Shown: one piece after another, positions 27,713-39,989 of the stretch
Layout: each line of letters starts with the position of its first letter
Numbering within the stretch: position 1 is the first letter of the stretch
Assembly (NCBI RefSeq): GCF_014803405.1
Contig: NZ_JACYFG010000006.1
Span: 813,501-877,500, forward strand
DNA length: 64,000 bases
Direction: 5' to 3'
Source: Pelagicoccus enzymogenes
Lineage (GTDB): Bacteria; Verrucomicrobiota; Verrucomicrobiia; Opitutales; Opitutaceae
Translations under genes and position numbers: made by a program
Notes under the pieces: model-generated
Seen by the model: the letters and a program-made list of their open reading frames with translations, nothing else
Told to the model about the DNA's origin: nothing
Database searches by the model: none

Positions 27713-28981
27713 CTACGCTCGACTCAAAGGCAAGAGCATCTGCTCTGCAGGAACGCCGAGCTTTACCTTCAATTGGGCATTGCTCAGTTCCACAACCCCC
27801 GGCGAATGGTCCGCTGCAATGATGAACGCGCTCGCCTTCGCCAGCGGCAGCCGCATACGACGCAAATCCGCCAGCGACAGCTTTCCAAAACGCCTCGCTT
27901 CGATAATTCGCTCCACACTCCGCACTCCCATACCAGGCACCCGCAACAAGGCCTCTCTCGGCGCCGCGTTCACATCTACCGGAAAAAACTCCCGATGCCG
28001 CAAGGCCCAGGCAGACTTGGGATCCAATTCCAGAGGCAAGTCTCCTAGATCGCTGGGCACCACCTCATCCAAAGAAAACCCATAAAAGCGAAGCAGCCAA
28101 TCCGCTTGATAAAGCCGATTTTCTCGCACCAGCGGCGGCGACTTCGGAGGCAGCAAAACCGAAGCGTGCGGGATAGGGCTGTAGGCAGAATAATAAACGC
28201 GCCTCAGTTGGTAAGACTTGTAGAGCGTGTCCGCCCGCGACAGCACCGCCCGATCGTTCGCTTCGTCCGCGCCCACAATCATCTGCGTGCTCTGCCCTGC
28301 AGGCGCAAACGCCCGCTCCCGCGACACCTGCGACCGCTGCCGCTCCGAATTGGCCTTTCTCCGGCGGTCTAAGTCGTCCTCCTTGATTCCCCGAATACGA
28401 GCCATCCCTCCTTGAATGCGACGCAGGTTCTTTTCCGGAGCCAGCTTCTCCAGCCCCACTTGTGTCGGGAGTTCCACGTTCACACTCAAGCGATCCGCCC
28501 AACGCCCCGCCGCTTCAATCAATTCCGGCGACGCCTCCGGAATCGTCTTTAAGTGAATGTATCCGCGAAACCCATACTCCAAACGCAAGCTTTTCGCCAC
28601 TCGCACGAGCTGCTCCATCGTGTAGTCAGGATTCCGGATGATTCCAGAACTCAAAAAAAGCCCTTCAATATAGTTCCGCTTGTAGAAATCGATGGTCAGC
28701 TTCACGACCTCGTCAGGCGTAAAGGCAGCCCGCGGCGTGTCGCTGGAGCGCCGATTCACGCAGTACACGCAATCGAAGATGCAGACGTTGGTGAGCAATA
28801 TCTTGAGTAGGGAAATACAGCGGCCATCCGGAGCATAGCTGTGGCAAATGCCGGAGCCTGTGGTGGAACCGATTCCCTGCGCTCCAGGGCTCGTCTTGCG
28901 CCGCTCCCCGCCGCTACTCGCGCAAGAAGCGTCGTACTTGGCTGCATCCGCCAAAATCTCCAGTTTCCTTTCCAATTCCAT
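27713..28981 (-). CDS. Radical SAM protein of the UDG-linked DNA repair cassette
   Basis: The 422-residue protein has the radical SAM CxxxCxxC motif as Cys67, Cys71 and Cys74 (NVCIFDCVYC), a TIM-barrel core and a C-terminal helix-hairpin-helix (REALLRVPGMGVRSVERIIEAR), which points to DNA binding. This arrangement fits the family named 'putative DNA modification/repair radical SAM protein', regularly encoded beside a DUF4130/UDG protein, as here. The reaction is not known. Extra Cys residues near the N-terminus (Cys20, Cys46, Cys55) may hold a second cluster. Confidence 0.92.
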   Translation of the reverse strand: MELERKLEILADAAKYDASCASSGGERRKTSPGAQGIGSTTGSGICHSYAPDGRCISLLKILLTNVCIFDCVYCVNRRSSDTPRAAFTPDEVVKLTIDFYKRNYIEGLFLSSGIIRNPDYTMEQLVRVAKSLRLEYGFRGYIHLKTIPEASPELIEAAGRWADRLSVNVELPTQVGLEKLAPEKNLRRIQGGMARIRGIKEDDLDRRRKANSERQRSQVSRERAFAPAGQSTQMIVGADEANDRAVLSRADTLYKSYQLRRVYYSAYSPIPHASVLLPPKSPPLVRENRLYQADWLLRFYGFSLDEVVPSDLGDLPLELDPKSAWALRHREFFPVDVNAAPREALLRVPGMGVRSVERIIEARRFGKLSLADLRRMRLPLAKASAFIIAADHSPGVVELSNAQLKVKLGVPAEQMLLPLSRA

Positions 28982-29139
28982 AACCCCTGAACACCCTCAA
29001 CTAACCTGCTGACTCGGATAACTACAGTCCCACACTCTAGTCCCTTCAAGTTCACTCCCTACCCCTACGCGCAAACCACGAAACAGTTCAAACTGTCTCA
29101 AAGGAAACACAGAGCCACCTAGGCAAACAAACCTCTGCC
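28982..29139. other. Gap between radical SAM gene and CRISPR end
   Basis: The stretch should contain the minus-strand promoter of the radical SAM/UdgX operon. I see no gene and no clear consensus promoter. Confidence 0.35.
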
Positions 29140-30384
29140 CGGTAAAGTGTCGCTCCCGTGAGGGAGCGACGTCGGGCCGATCAGCAACTCGGCGTTTGTG
29201 GTGTTTCAATCCGCGCTCCCGTGAGGGAGCGACACGACGAGCACGGGCGAATGGGATAACCAAATTGTTTCAATCCGCGCTCCCGTGAGGGAGCGACGAC
29301 CTCGTCAGCCCTGCCAGTGAGGTGCAGAGCGTTTCAATCCGCGCTCCCGTGAGGGAGCGACTTCGAGTGGAACGTATCGGCAACCCTAGTTTGTGTTTCA
29401 ATCCGCGCTCCCGTGAGGGAGCGACCAATGCCGTTGCTGGCTACCGTGAGTGCGTTAGTTTCAATCCGCGCTCCCGTGAGGGAGCGACGGTGGGAGACGC
29501 TAAGACAGCCAACCTCTGGAAGTTTCAATCCGCGCTCCCGTGAGGGAGCGACGTGCAGACCGCAGAAGAAGACGAGACGCTAGCAGTTTCAATCCGCGCT
29601 CCCGTGAGGGAGCGACCAGACCCACTCAAGCCAGCGTCGTGGAGAATAAGTTTCAATCCGCGCTCCCGTGAGGGAGCGACACAAACTCGATTGCCGATTG
29701 CCGACTAATTGCCGTTTCAATCCGCGCTCCCGTGAGGGAGCGACCCGCCACGGCCCCCAGCACCAGCGGAGACACGGTGTTTCAATCCGCGCTCCCGTGA
29801 GGGAGCGACGCCCCTGTAAGCCTGAGAAAGCCGTCGCAATAGGTTTCAATCCGCGCTCCCGTGAGGGAGCGACGTAATTGCATTGGGGATGCCATCCTAC
29901 TCAACGGTTTCAATCCGCGCTCCCGTGAGGGAGCGACGTAATTGCATTGGGGATGCCATCCTACTCAACGGTTTCAATCCGCGCTCCCGTGAGGGAGCGA
30001 CGTAATTGCATTGGGGATGCCATCCTACTCAACGGTTTCAATCCGCGCTCCCGTGAGGGAGCGACGTAATTGCATTGGGGATGCCATCCTACTCAACGGT
30101 TTCAATCCGCGCTCCCGTGAGGGAGCGACGTAATTGCATTGGGGATGCCATCCTACTCAACGGTTTCAATCCGCGCTCCCGTGAGGGAGCGACGTAATTG
30201 CATTGGGGATGCCATCCTACTCAACGGTTTCAATCCGCGCTCCCGTGAGGGAGCGACGTTGGTGTCGAGCTGCCGGTCTCGATCTATCTTGTTTCAATCC
30301 GCGCTCCCGTGAGGGAGCGACACTCCGGCAGCGTCTTCGCTTCGCGATCAATAGTTTCAATCCGCGCTCCCGTGAGGGAGCGAC
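29140..30384 (-). CRISPR. Type I-C CRISPR array, 19 intact repeats plus one decayed end repeat
   Basis: The 31-bp repeat reads on the plus strand GTTTCAATCC...GAGGGAGCGAC and contains the hairpin GCTCCC-GTGA-GGGAGC. Intact copies begin at 29203, 29267, 29331, 29395, 29458, 29522, 29586, 29650, 29714, 29779, 29843, 29907, 29971, 30035, 30099, 30163, 30227, 30291 and 30354. Spacers are 32-34 bp. Transcription is inferred on the minus strand because type I-C repeats end in ATTGAAAC. The leader then lies at 30385-30570 next to cas2. The copy at 29140-29170 keeps only its last 20 bases, as expected for the oldest end. Spacers at 29874, 29938, 30002, 30066, 30130 and 30194 are identical. Confidence 0.98.
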
Positions 30385-30570
30385 GGCGGCTATTTAAGCC
30401 ATTGTAGCACAATTAGATCAAGGGCCATATTCGCGAAGCAGTCCATCGGAGATACACGTACGCTATAAGTTGTGGAATAATACTGTCAAAGAACCTGGGA
30501 ACCAACAGTTTGCGAACTCCGCGAACCTCGGGTGGACGGCATGAGCACTCTAGGTTCGCGGAACCGCCAC
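30385..30570 (-). promoter_or_regulatory. CRISPR leader
   Basis: This 186-bp gap between cas2 and the first repeat is the place for the leader and array promoter on the minus strand. It is richer in A/T than its flanks near the array (GAATAATACTGTC and TATTTAAGCC). At its cas2 end an 11-bp inverted repeat TCCGCGAACCT (30518-30528) and AGGTTCGCGGA (30552-30562) could end or process the cas transcript. Confidence 0.7.
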
Positions 30571-30861
30571 TCAAACCATCAAAGTGCCATCCACATCGTA
30601 TGACTCCTTCGCTCCATGGTGCTCGACCCTTCGCTGCCAATTCGATCCTAGATTGTAAATGCGAATCGAATCAGTATCCACGTTTATGATACTCAAAAGA
30701 CGGGTTTTTAGATCAACCAACTGGGCCGGATCAACCTTGCACTCGAAAACCGAATTCTGCACTCGCTGTCCATAGTCCAAACACGCTTTTGCCACCCTTC
30801 TCAAGCGCCTTTGGCCCGAGGGGGTTTTGGTGGAAACATCATAGGCAATCAAAACGTACAT
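30571..30861 (-). CDS. cas2: CRISPR-associated endonuclease Cas2, type I-C
   Basis: Cas2 (96 residues) forms the adaptation complex with Cas1. It starts [20 protein letters not shown], with the ferredoxin-fold first strand and catalytic-site Asp (AYDV), and has the [16 protein letters not shown] segment typical of type I-C Cas2. It follows cas1 after 11 bp and is last in the cas operon, next to the leader. Confidence 0.96.
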   Translation of the reverse strand: MYVLIAYDVSTKTPSGQRRLRRVAKACLDYGQRVQNSVFECKVDPAQLVDLKTRLLSIINVDTDSIRIYNLGSNWQRRVEHHGAKESYDVDGTLMV

Positions 30862-30872
30862 GCTCGATCCTC

Positions 30873-31913
30873 CTACTTTTGCAGATACGCTGGATACCCG
30901 TCCAGATCGCCTCTCAATAACCGAGCCAACAGGCGGGCCTGCAAATGAGGCAGCAACCCGACAGTCGTCTTTTCATTCAAGAAGGGATGCAAGATTTCAG
31001 TCTGCTTGCGCTCCTGCCAAGCCGCGTAAACCTTCTTGCGGGCCGCCTCCTTCAACAGCACTGCCCCTGACTCTTCCTTTTGAAAGTCGCCCCGTCCAAT
31101 CTGCTTTCGATTAATCAAGGTCAAAACGAGGCGGTCCGCCAGACAGGCTCGAAACTCTTCCATCAAGTCTAAGGCCAACGACGGACGCCCAGGCCGATCC
31201 TTGTGCAGAAATCCGCACTGCGGGTCCAAGCCGCAGCTTTCCAATGCCGACCGGCAGTCATGCATCAACAATGTGTAAGCAAGCGAGAGCAAGGCGTTGA
31301 TAGGATCCCGAGCGGGACGCCGCGATCTCCCCTTCATCGCAAACTCTCCCTCGCAACCTGTGAGCATCGACGAAAACCCCAAAAAATAGCAGGCTGCGGC
31401 CTCCCCTTCGATCCCTCTCAAGCTGTCAACATCCTCCGCGACCAAGGCACTGCGAATCTTGGGATATAAAGCATCCGACGTCATCCGCAACGTATCCATT
31501 CGATCAATACTCTTTGTCCCGTGATCTCGCAAGGCCCTTTGAATATTGGTCCGGCTATTTGCGATCTTCGCGGCGACGAGGTGAGACGCGATAGCCAAGC
31601 AATCTTCCTCCCTATCCGCTCGACGATATTGCTCACGCCTCAGCAAGACGTTTCCCGTAGTGAACCCGTTGCTCGCTGCCAGAAACTTACCATTTGGATT
31701 GTGAAATGACAAAGACACGTTCGCCTCCGCGCATGCAGCCATCAAAGCTGCGCTCGCGCTGCAGTCCCATGCGAAACACGCAATTCCATCTAGATTGTGC
31801 AATGGCACGCGCAGCCGCGACTTCCCTTCGTGCCGGATGTCGATAGCAGCCCCGTCCTTCTTTAGGTAAGCTCCTTCCAAAGTCACAAACAATGTATTGA
31901 GATGACGTCTCAC
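30873..31913 (-). CDS. cas1: CRISPR-associated endonuclease Cas1, type I-C
   Basis: Cas1 (346 residues) is the integrase that inserts new spacers. It begins with a GTG at 31913 ([20 protein letters not shown]). The core metal ligands fall in the expected places: Glu in [14 protein letters not shown], His in [36 protein letters not shown] and the following acidic residues. Length and sequence fit subtype I-C. It starts 14 bp after cas4. Confidence 0.96.
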   Translation of the reverse strand: MRRHLNTLFVTLEGAYLKKDGAAIDIRHEGKSRLRVPLHNLDGIACFAWDCSASAALMAACAEANVSLSFHNPNGKFLAASNGFTTGNVLLRREQYRRADREEDCLAIASHLVAAKIANSRTNIQRALRDHGTKSIDRMDTLRMTSDALYPKIRSALVAEDVDSLRGIEGEAAACYFLGFSSMLTGCEGEFAMKGRSRRPARDPINALLSLAYTLLMHDCRSALESCGLDPQCGFLHKDRPGRPSLALDLMEEFRACLADRLVLTLINRKQIGRGDFQKEESGAVLLKEAARKKVYAAWQERKQTEILHPFLNEKTTVGLLPHLQARLLARLLRGDLDGYPAYLQK

Positions 31914-31927
31914 GTTCGTTTCGATAT

Positions 31928-32590
31928 TCAGGTTTCAGGTTTCAAATTCGCGATGGCATGACGAAACCAAGCTTTGGCACCTCGCTTTCTCCCTAAAGCC
32001 TTCGGCTCGCAAATCTCCAACAACGAACAAGTGTCACAACGCTTCGCCTCATACTCAATAATCGGAGTATTCCCTTTTTCGATACAGTTCATCACCTCCG
32101 CAGCAACTTTCTCAGTCAAAGCCCTCAAATCAGAAGAAAAGCATACTTCAGTCCGCCGACGATTTTTGCCGTAGTAAAGGTAGCCGCATTCAATCTCCGC
32201 CTTTCTCATCTCCTCCAAGCAGAGAGCCTGAGCGCAGAGCTGCACCTCATCCGCTCGATGAGCCTTCGGCCTGCCTCGCTTGTACTCGACCGGAACGATC
32301 CGACCATCGGGGTGAAACTCCACCACGTCGCACTGTCCCGTCAGCCCCAAACGCCTAGAACTCACCGGCAAGCCGCGCGTAATCCGCACTCCCTCCCGCA
32401 ATTCATGCGGACCGTCGTGAGCTCGCTCATGCATCGCATTGCCCTCTGCCGTGTAGCGATTATCCAACCACACGCGCTCCACATGAATCAAAGCACACTG
32501 TCGCGGACAGAACAGCCAATGCTGAAGCGCGGATATGGCGACGAAGAAGTCTTCGTCGCCACAACCGCGATCTGAATGATCAAAATTCAA
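31928..32590 (-). CDS. cas4: CRISPR-associated exonuclease Cas4, type I-C
   Basis: Cas4 (220 residues) is a RecB-like 4Fe-4S nuclease that trims prespacers and selects those next to a PAM. The cluster Cys residues are in FCPRQCALIHVE near the N-terminus and CDTCSLLEIC near the C-terminus; the nuclease motif is QCDVVEFHPDGRIVPVEYKRG. The only suitable start is a TTG at 32590, which lies inside the 9-bp target duplication of the adjoining IS element, with no good RBS visible. The IS removes cas4-cas1-cas2 from direct read-through after cas7, so expression may be lowered. Confidence 0.93.
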   Translation of the reverse strand: MNFDHSDRGCGDEDFFVAISALQHWLFCPRQCALIHVERVWLDNRYTAEGNAMHERAHDGPHELREGVRITRGLPVSSRRLGLTGQCDVVEFHPDGRIVPVEYKRGRPKAHRADEVQLCAQALCLEEMRKAEIECGYLYYGKNRRRTEVCFSSDLRALTEKVAAEVMNCIEKGNTPIIEYEAKRCDTCSLLEICEPKALGRKRGAKAWFRHAIANLKPET

Positions 32591-32594
32591 AAGT
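32586..32594. repeat. Left 9-bp target-site duplication of IS4 element
   Basis: TTCAAAAGT directly abuts the left IS end and is repeated at 33908-33916 at the right end. Confidence 0.9.
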
Positions 32595-33907
32595 CACTAG
32601 TGTCCAACTAAGGGCGGGTTCAGGTTTTGTAAGTTAATGTTTTTCAATTGGATAGATCGATTTTTGCGTGTCACGCATTTGAATCTGCTTTGGATTTTTC
32701 AGGGGCTTATTGAGACTGGGCGGCGTGAACTCCGGCAGCCTCGTATTCTCTCAAATCGTCGACATCATCGATCGGAAGCAATTCCACCGATGCGTATCCA
32801 AGTATCCGATGCCGAGGGCTTCGAGGAGCTTCTCCGCTCGCGACCAGTTCCTTTGCATGCTCTTCGCTCAGCTGACTTATCGCGAGAGTCTTCGGGACAT
32901 CGAGGCATGCCTTCGCTCGCAGGCTCAGCTGCTCTACGCCATGGGCATCCGCGGAGCGGTTTCCAGAAGCAATCTCGCCTACGTCAACGAGAAGCGGGAC
33001 TGGCGCGCCTTCTTCGAGCTTGCTGGAGTCCTCACGAGAAAGGCTCGCCGCCTGTATTCGCAGGAAAGATACATCGAGGAGATCGACCAAGCGGTCTACG
33101 CCTTGGACGCTTCGATCGTCGATCTGTGCATGTCGCTGTTCCCTTGGGCGAAGTTTCGACGCAGCAAGTCCGCCGTCAAGATTCACGCAGTGATCGACCT
33201 CGCCGGCCCGATACCCGCCTTCATCGCGGTGACCGAGGGAAAGATCCACGACGTGAACGCCTTGGACTGGATCGCGTTCGAGGCGGGAGCCTTCTACGTG
33301 ATGGATCGCGGCTATCTGGACTTCGGACGCCTCTTCCGCATCGACTCGGCCCGCGCCTACTTCGTGATAAGGGCGAAGTCGAACATGAGCTTCTACGTCA
33401 AGGAGTCCAGAACCGTGGACAAGTCGACCGGACTGAGAGCGGACCAGACCGTCAGGCTCAACGGCGCGAGAACCAAGGGACTGTACGGATCGAACTTGAG
33501 GCGTATCAGCTATGTGGATGCGCAAACGGGAAAGACGCTGGTCTTCCTCACCAACAACTTCGATCTCGAAGCAGCGGTCGTGGCGAAGCTCTACAAGGCT
33601 CGCTGGCAGATCGAGCTCTTCTTCAAATGGATCAAGCAGAACCTGCGCATCAAGTCCTTCTACGGCACGAGCGAGAACGCGGTGAAGACCCAAATCTGGA
33701 TCGCAGTCTGCGCTTACCTGATGGTGGCCATTCTCAACAAGACGACAGGTTTGGACGAGAATCTGTCCAGAATCCTGCAAGTCGTGAGCGTCAATATATT
33801 TTCGAAAGACCCTATCCATCAGCTGTTTATGAAAGATGATACAAGAAACATAGAAATCGATAATTCTAACCAATTGATGTTCAACGACTTTTAGTTGGAC
33901 GCTAGTG
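32595..33907 (+). mobile_element. IS4-family insertion sequence inside the cas operon
   Basis: The element is 1313 bp. Its left end CACTAGTGTCCAACTAA and the reverse complement of its right end CACTAGCGTCCAACTAA are inverted repeats with one mismatch. A 9-bp direct repeat flanks it. It carries one transposase gene reading opposite to the cas genes. The sharp ends and perfect duplication show a recent, intact insertion. Removing it would rejoin cas7 and cas4 with a spacing of about 20 bp. Confidence 0.95.
32725..33894 (+). CDS. IS4-family DDE transposase
   Basis: The 389-residue transposase has an N-terminal DUF4372-type region (MNSGSLVFSQIVDII, ARDQFLCMLFAQLTYRESLRD) and a DDE domain. The acidic residues lie in YALDASIVDL, FYVMDRGYLDF and the Y-R-E-K signature YKARWQIELFFKWIKQNLRIK, read as Y, R, E and K with IS4 spacing. 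A GTG at 32725 gives the usual family N-terminus; a TTG at 32710 is the alternative. No frameshift or stop is seen, so it should be active. Confidence 0.93.
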   Translation: MNSGSLVFSQIVDIIDRKQFHRCVSKYPMPRASRSFSARDQFLCMLFAQLTYRESLRDIEACLRSQAQLLYAMGIRGAVSRSNLAYVNEKRDWRAFFELAGVLTRKARRLYSQERYIEEIDQAVYALDASIVDLCMSLFPWAKFRRSKSAVKIHAVIDLAGPIPAFIAVTEGKIHDVNALDWIAFEAGAFYVMDRGYLDFGRLFRIDSARAYFVIRAKSNMSFYVKESRTVDKSTGLRADQTVRLNGARTKGLYGSNLRRISYVDAQTGKTLVFLTNNFDLEAAVVAKLYKARWQIELFFKWIKQNLRIKSFYGTSENAVKTQIWIAVCAYLMVAILNKTTGLDENLSRILQVVSVNIFSKDPIHQLFMKDDTRNIEIDNSNQLMFNDF

Positions 33908-33916
33908 TTCAAAAGT
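33908..33916. repeat. Right 9-bp target-site duplication of IS4 element
   Basis: TTCAAAAGT directly follows the right IS end and equals 32586-32594. Confidence 0.9.
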
Positions 33917-33928
33917 ACTAAATTTTTT

Positions 33929-34798
33929 TCACGCAGAAACCAGAGCCTCATCAAACGCCCAAATACGCTTAATCACCTCAACTCCTTCCGGTATCTTCGA
34001 CACATCGATAACCGCTTCATAATCGCGATGAGATCGCGGAACCTCGACTCTCTCACTTTTCTTTATGCTCACCGCCTCAAACAGCTTGTGACTCGGAGCA
34101 TTGCCCAGCTGTGATGAATGCTTGAATACAAGCAATCCACGCGGATTCATGCTTCCCGCCGGACGCGCCGCAGACTGGTCAAATTGAAACGCATTTTCCA
34201 AAGCTGTCAGAAGCAGCTCTAAATCCTCGTCCGAAAAACCAGTTTGCTTTGCCAAAAACGGATTTACGAAGCCTTTTGCCAAATACAGCCCGTAAGGCAC
34301 CGTAAACTTCCGCCCCATAGTCCGCTCCTTCTCGATGTCCTTCTCGTTGGTCACCGAAGTCCGTGTAATCGCATGCTCGCTAGAAACGACCGGATCAATC
34401 GAACGAGCGAACGACAACTGGATCGGTCCACGTACCTGACCACAGTTCACCTCAGTCGACATCACCGCCCCAAAGGTTCTGACATCAAAATAGTTCTCAC
34501 ACATCCAAGCCGTCGCCTTGTCCTTAATCTCCGGTTTGACCTTTTTTTCGGGCTTTTCGCCAATCGCTTCGTAGGCCTCTTTGTGCTGGTTGTTGTGAAC
34601 CGCACCCTCCACGAAATAGATACGCTTGTCAGTCGTTTGATCGACGAAGTTACGGATCTTACGCTTCAGGCAAACATCCGTCACCAGCCCCTGCCCCGTC
34701 TCCACATCGAGTCGCGGCAAATTGCCTGCATCGGGATCGCCGTTCGGATTGGCATCTTGGCAGTCGAAAAGGAAAAGGAAATCGTATCGATTTTGCAT
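33929..34798 (-). CDS. cas7: Type I-C Cascade backbone protein Cas7 (Csd2)
   Basis: Cas7 copies form the crRNA-binding backbone of the type I-C effector complex. The 289-residue protein starts [20 protein letters not shown] and contains [11 protein letters not shown], the start typical of Csd2, with [18 protein letters not shown] near the C-terminus. It follows cas8c after 25 bp. Its stop lies just upstream of the IS insertion, and the gene itself is intact. Confidence 0.96.
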   Translation of the reverse strand: MQNRYDFLFLFDCQDANPNGDPDAGNLPRLDVETGQGLVTDVCLKRKIRNFVDQTTDKRIYFVEGAVHNNQHKEAYEAIGEKPEKKVKPEIKDKATAWMCENYFDVRTFGAVMSTEVNCGQVRGPIQLSFARSIDPVVSSEHAITRTSVTNEKDIEKERTMGRKFTVPYGLYLAKGFVNPFLAKQTGFSDEDLELLLTALENAFQFDQSAARPAGSMNPRGLLVFKHSSQLGNAPSHKLFEAVSIKKSERVEVPRSHRDYEAVIDVSKIPEGVEVIKRIWAFDEALVSA

Positions 34799-34823
34799 AA
34801 CAGTATTTATTTAGAAGTCAGGT

Positions 34824-39719
<4,896 letters not shown>

Positions 39720-39749
39720 GTAGAGTTGGGACCGCAGCAATCCTAGCAA

Positions 39750-39989
39750 GCTAGCTGGGACAATTACCGTCCGACCCTAGTAATTCTTCTCAGCAACGAA
39801 AGCCAAATCAACAGAAGCTAAAAAGAATCATATCTAGCATCTATCTCCCCCATTCCCATCGGTGAAAACCCATGAACTCCACCTTTCGCTAAAACCACAC
39901 CCGCACTATAGTGCCAAAGACCGCGTTCGTGACATTCGCAAGCGGTCAAATGCCAATGGATGGCAGAGAAACCTAGGCCCCGTCTCAAT
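39750..39989. other. Gap between lhr-like gene and cas3
   Basis: The 240 bp hold no gene that I can support. The minus-strand promoter of the cas operon should lie near 39760-39860, which is AT-rich (AATCATATCTAGCATCTAT on the plus strand), but no clear -35/-10 pair stands out. Confidence 0.4.

Noticed and set aside
29322-30397. Open frames rich in FNPRSREGAT repeats
   Set aside because: They are translations of the CRISPR repeat and not genes.
32637-33839. Long plus-strand frame overlapping the transposase
   Set aside because: It is Arg-rich and in the wrong frame; the overlapping frame carries all IS4 transposase motifs.
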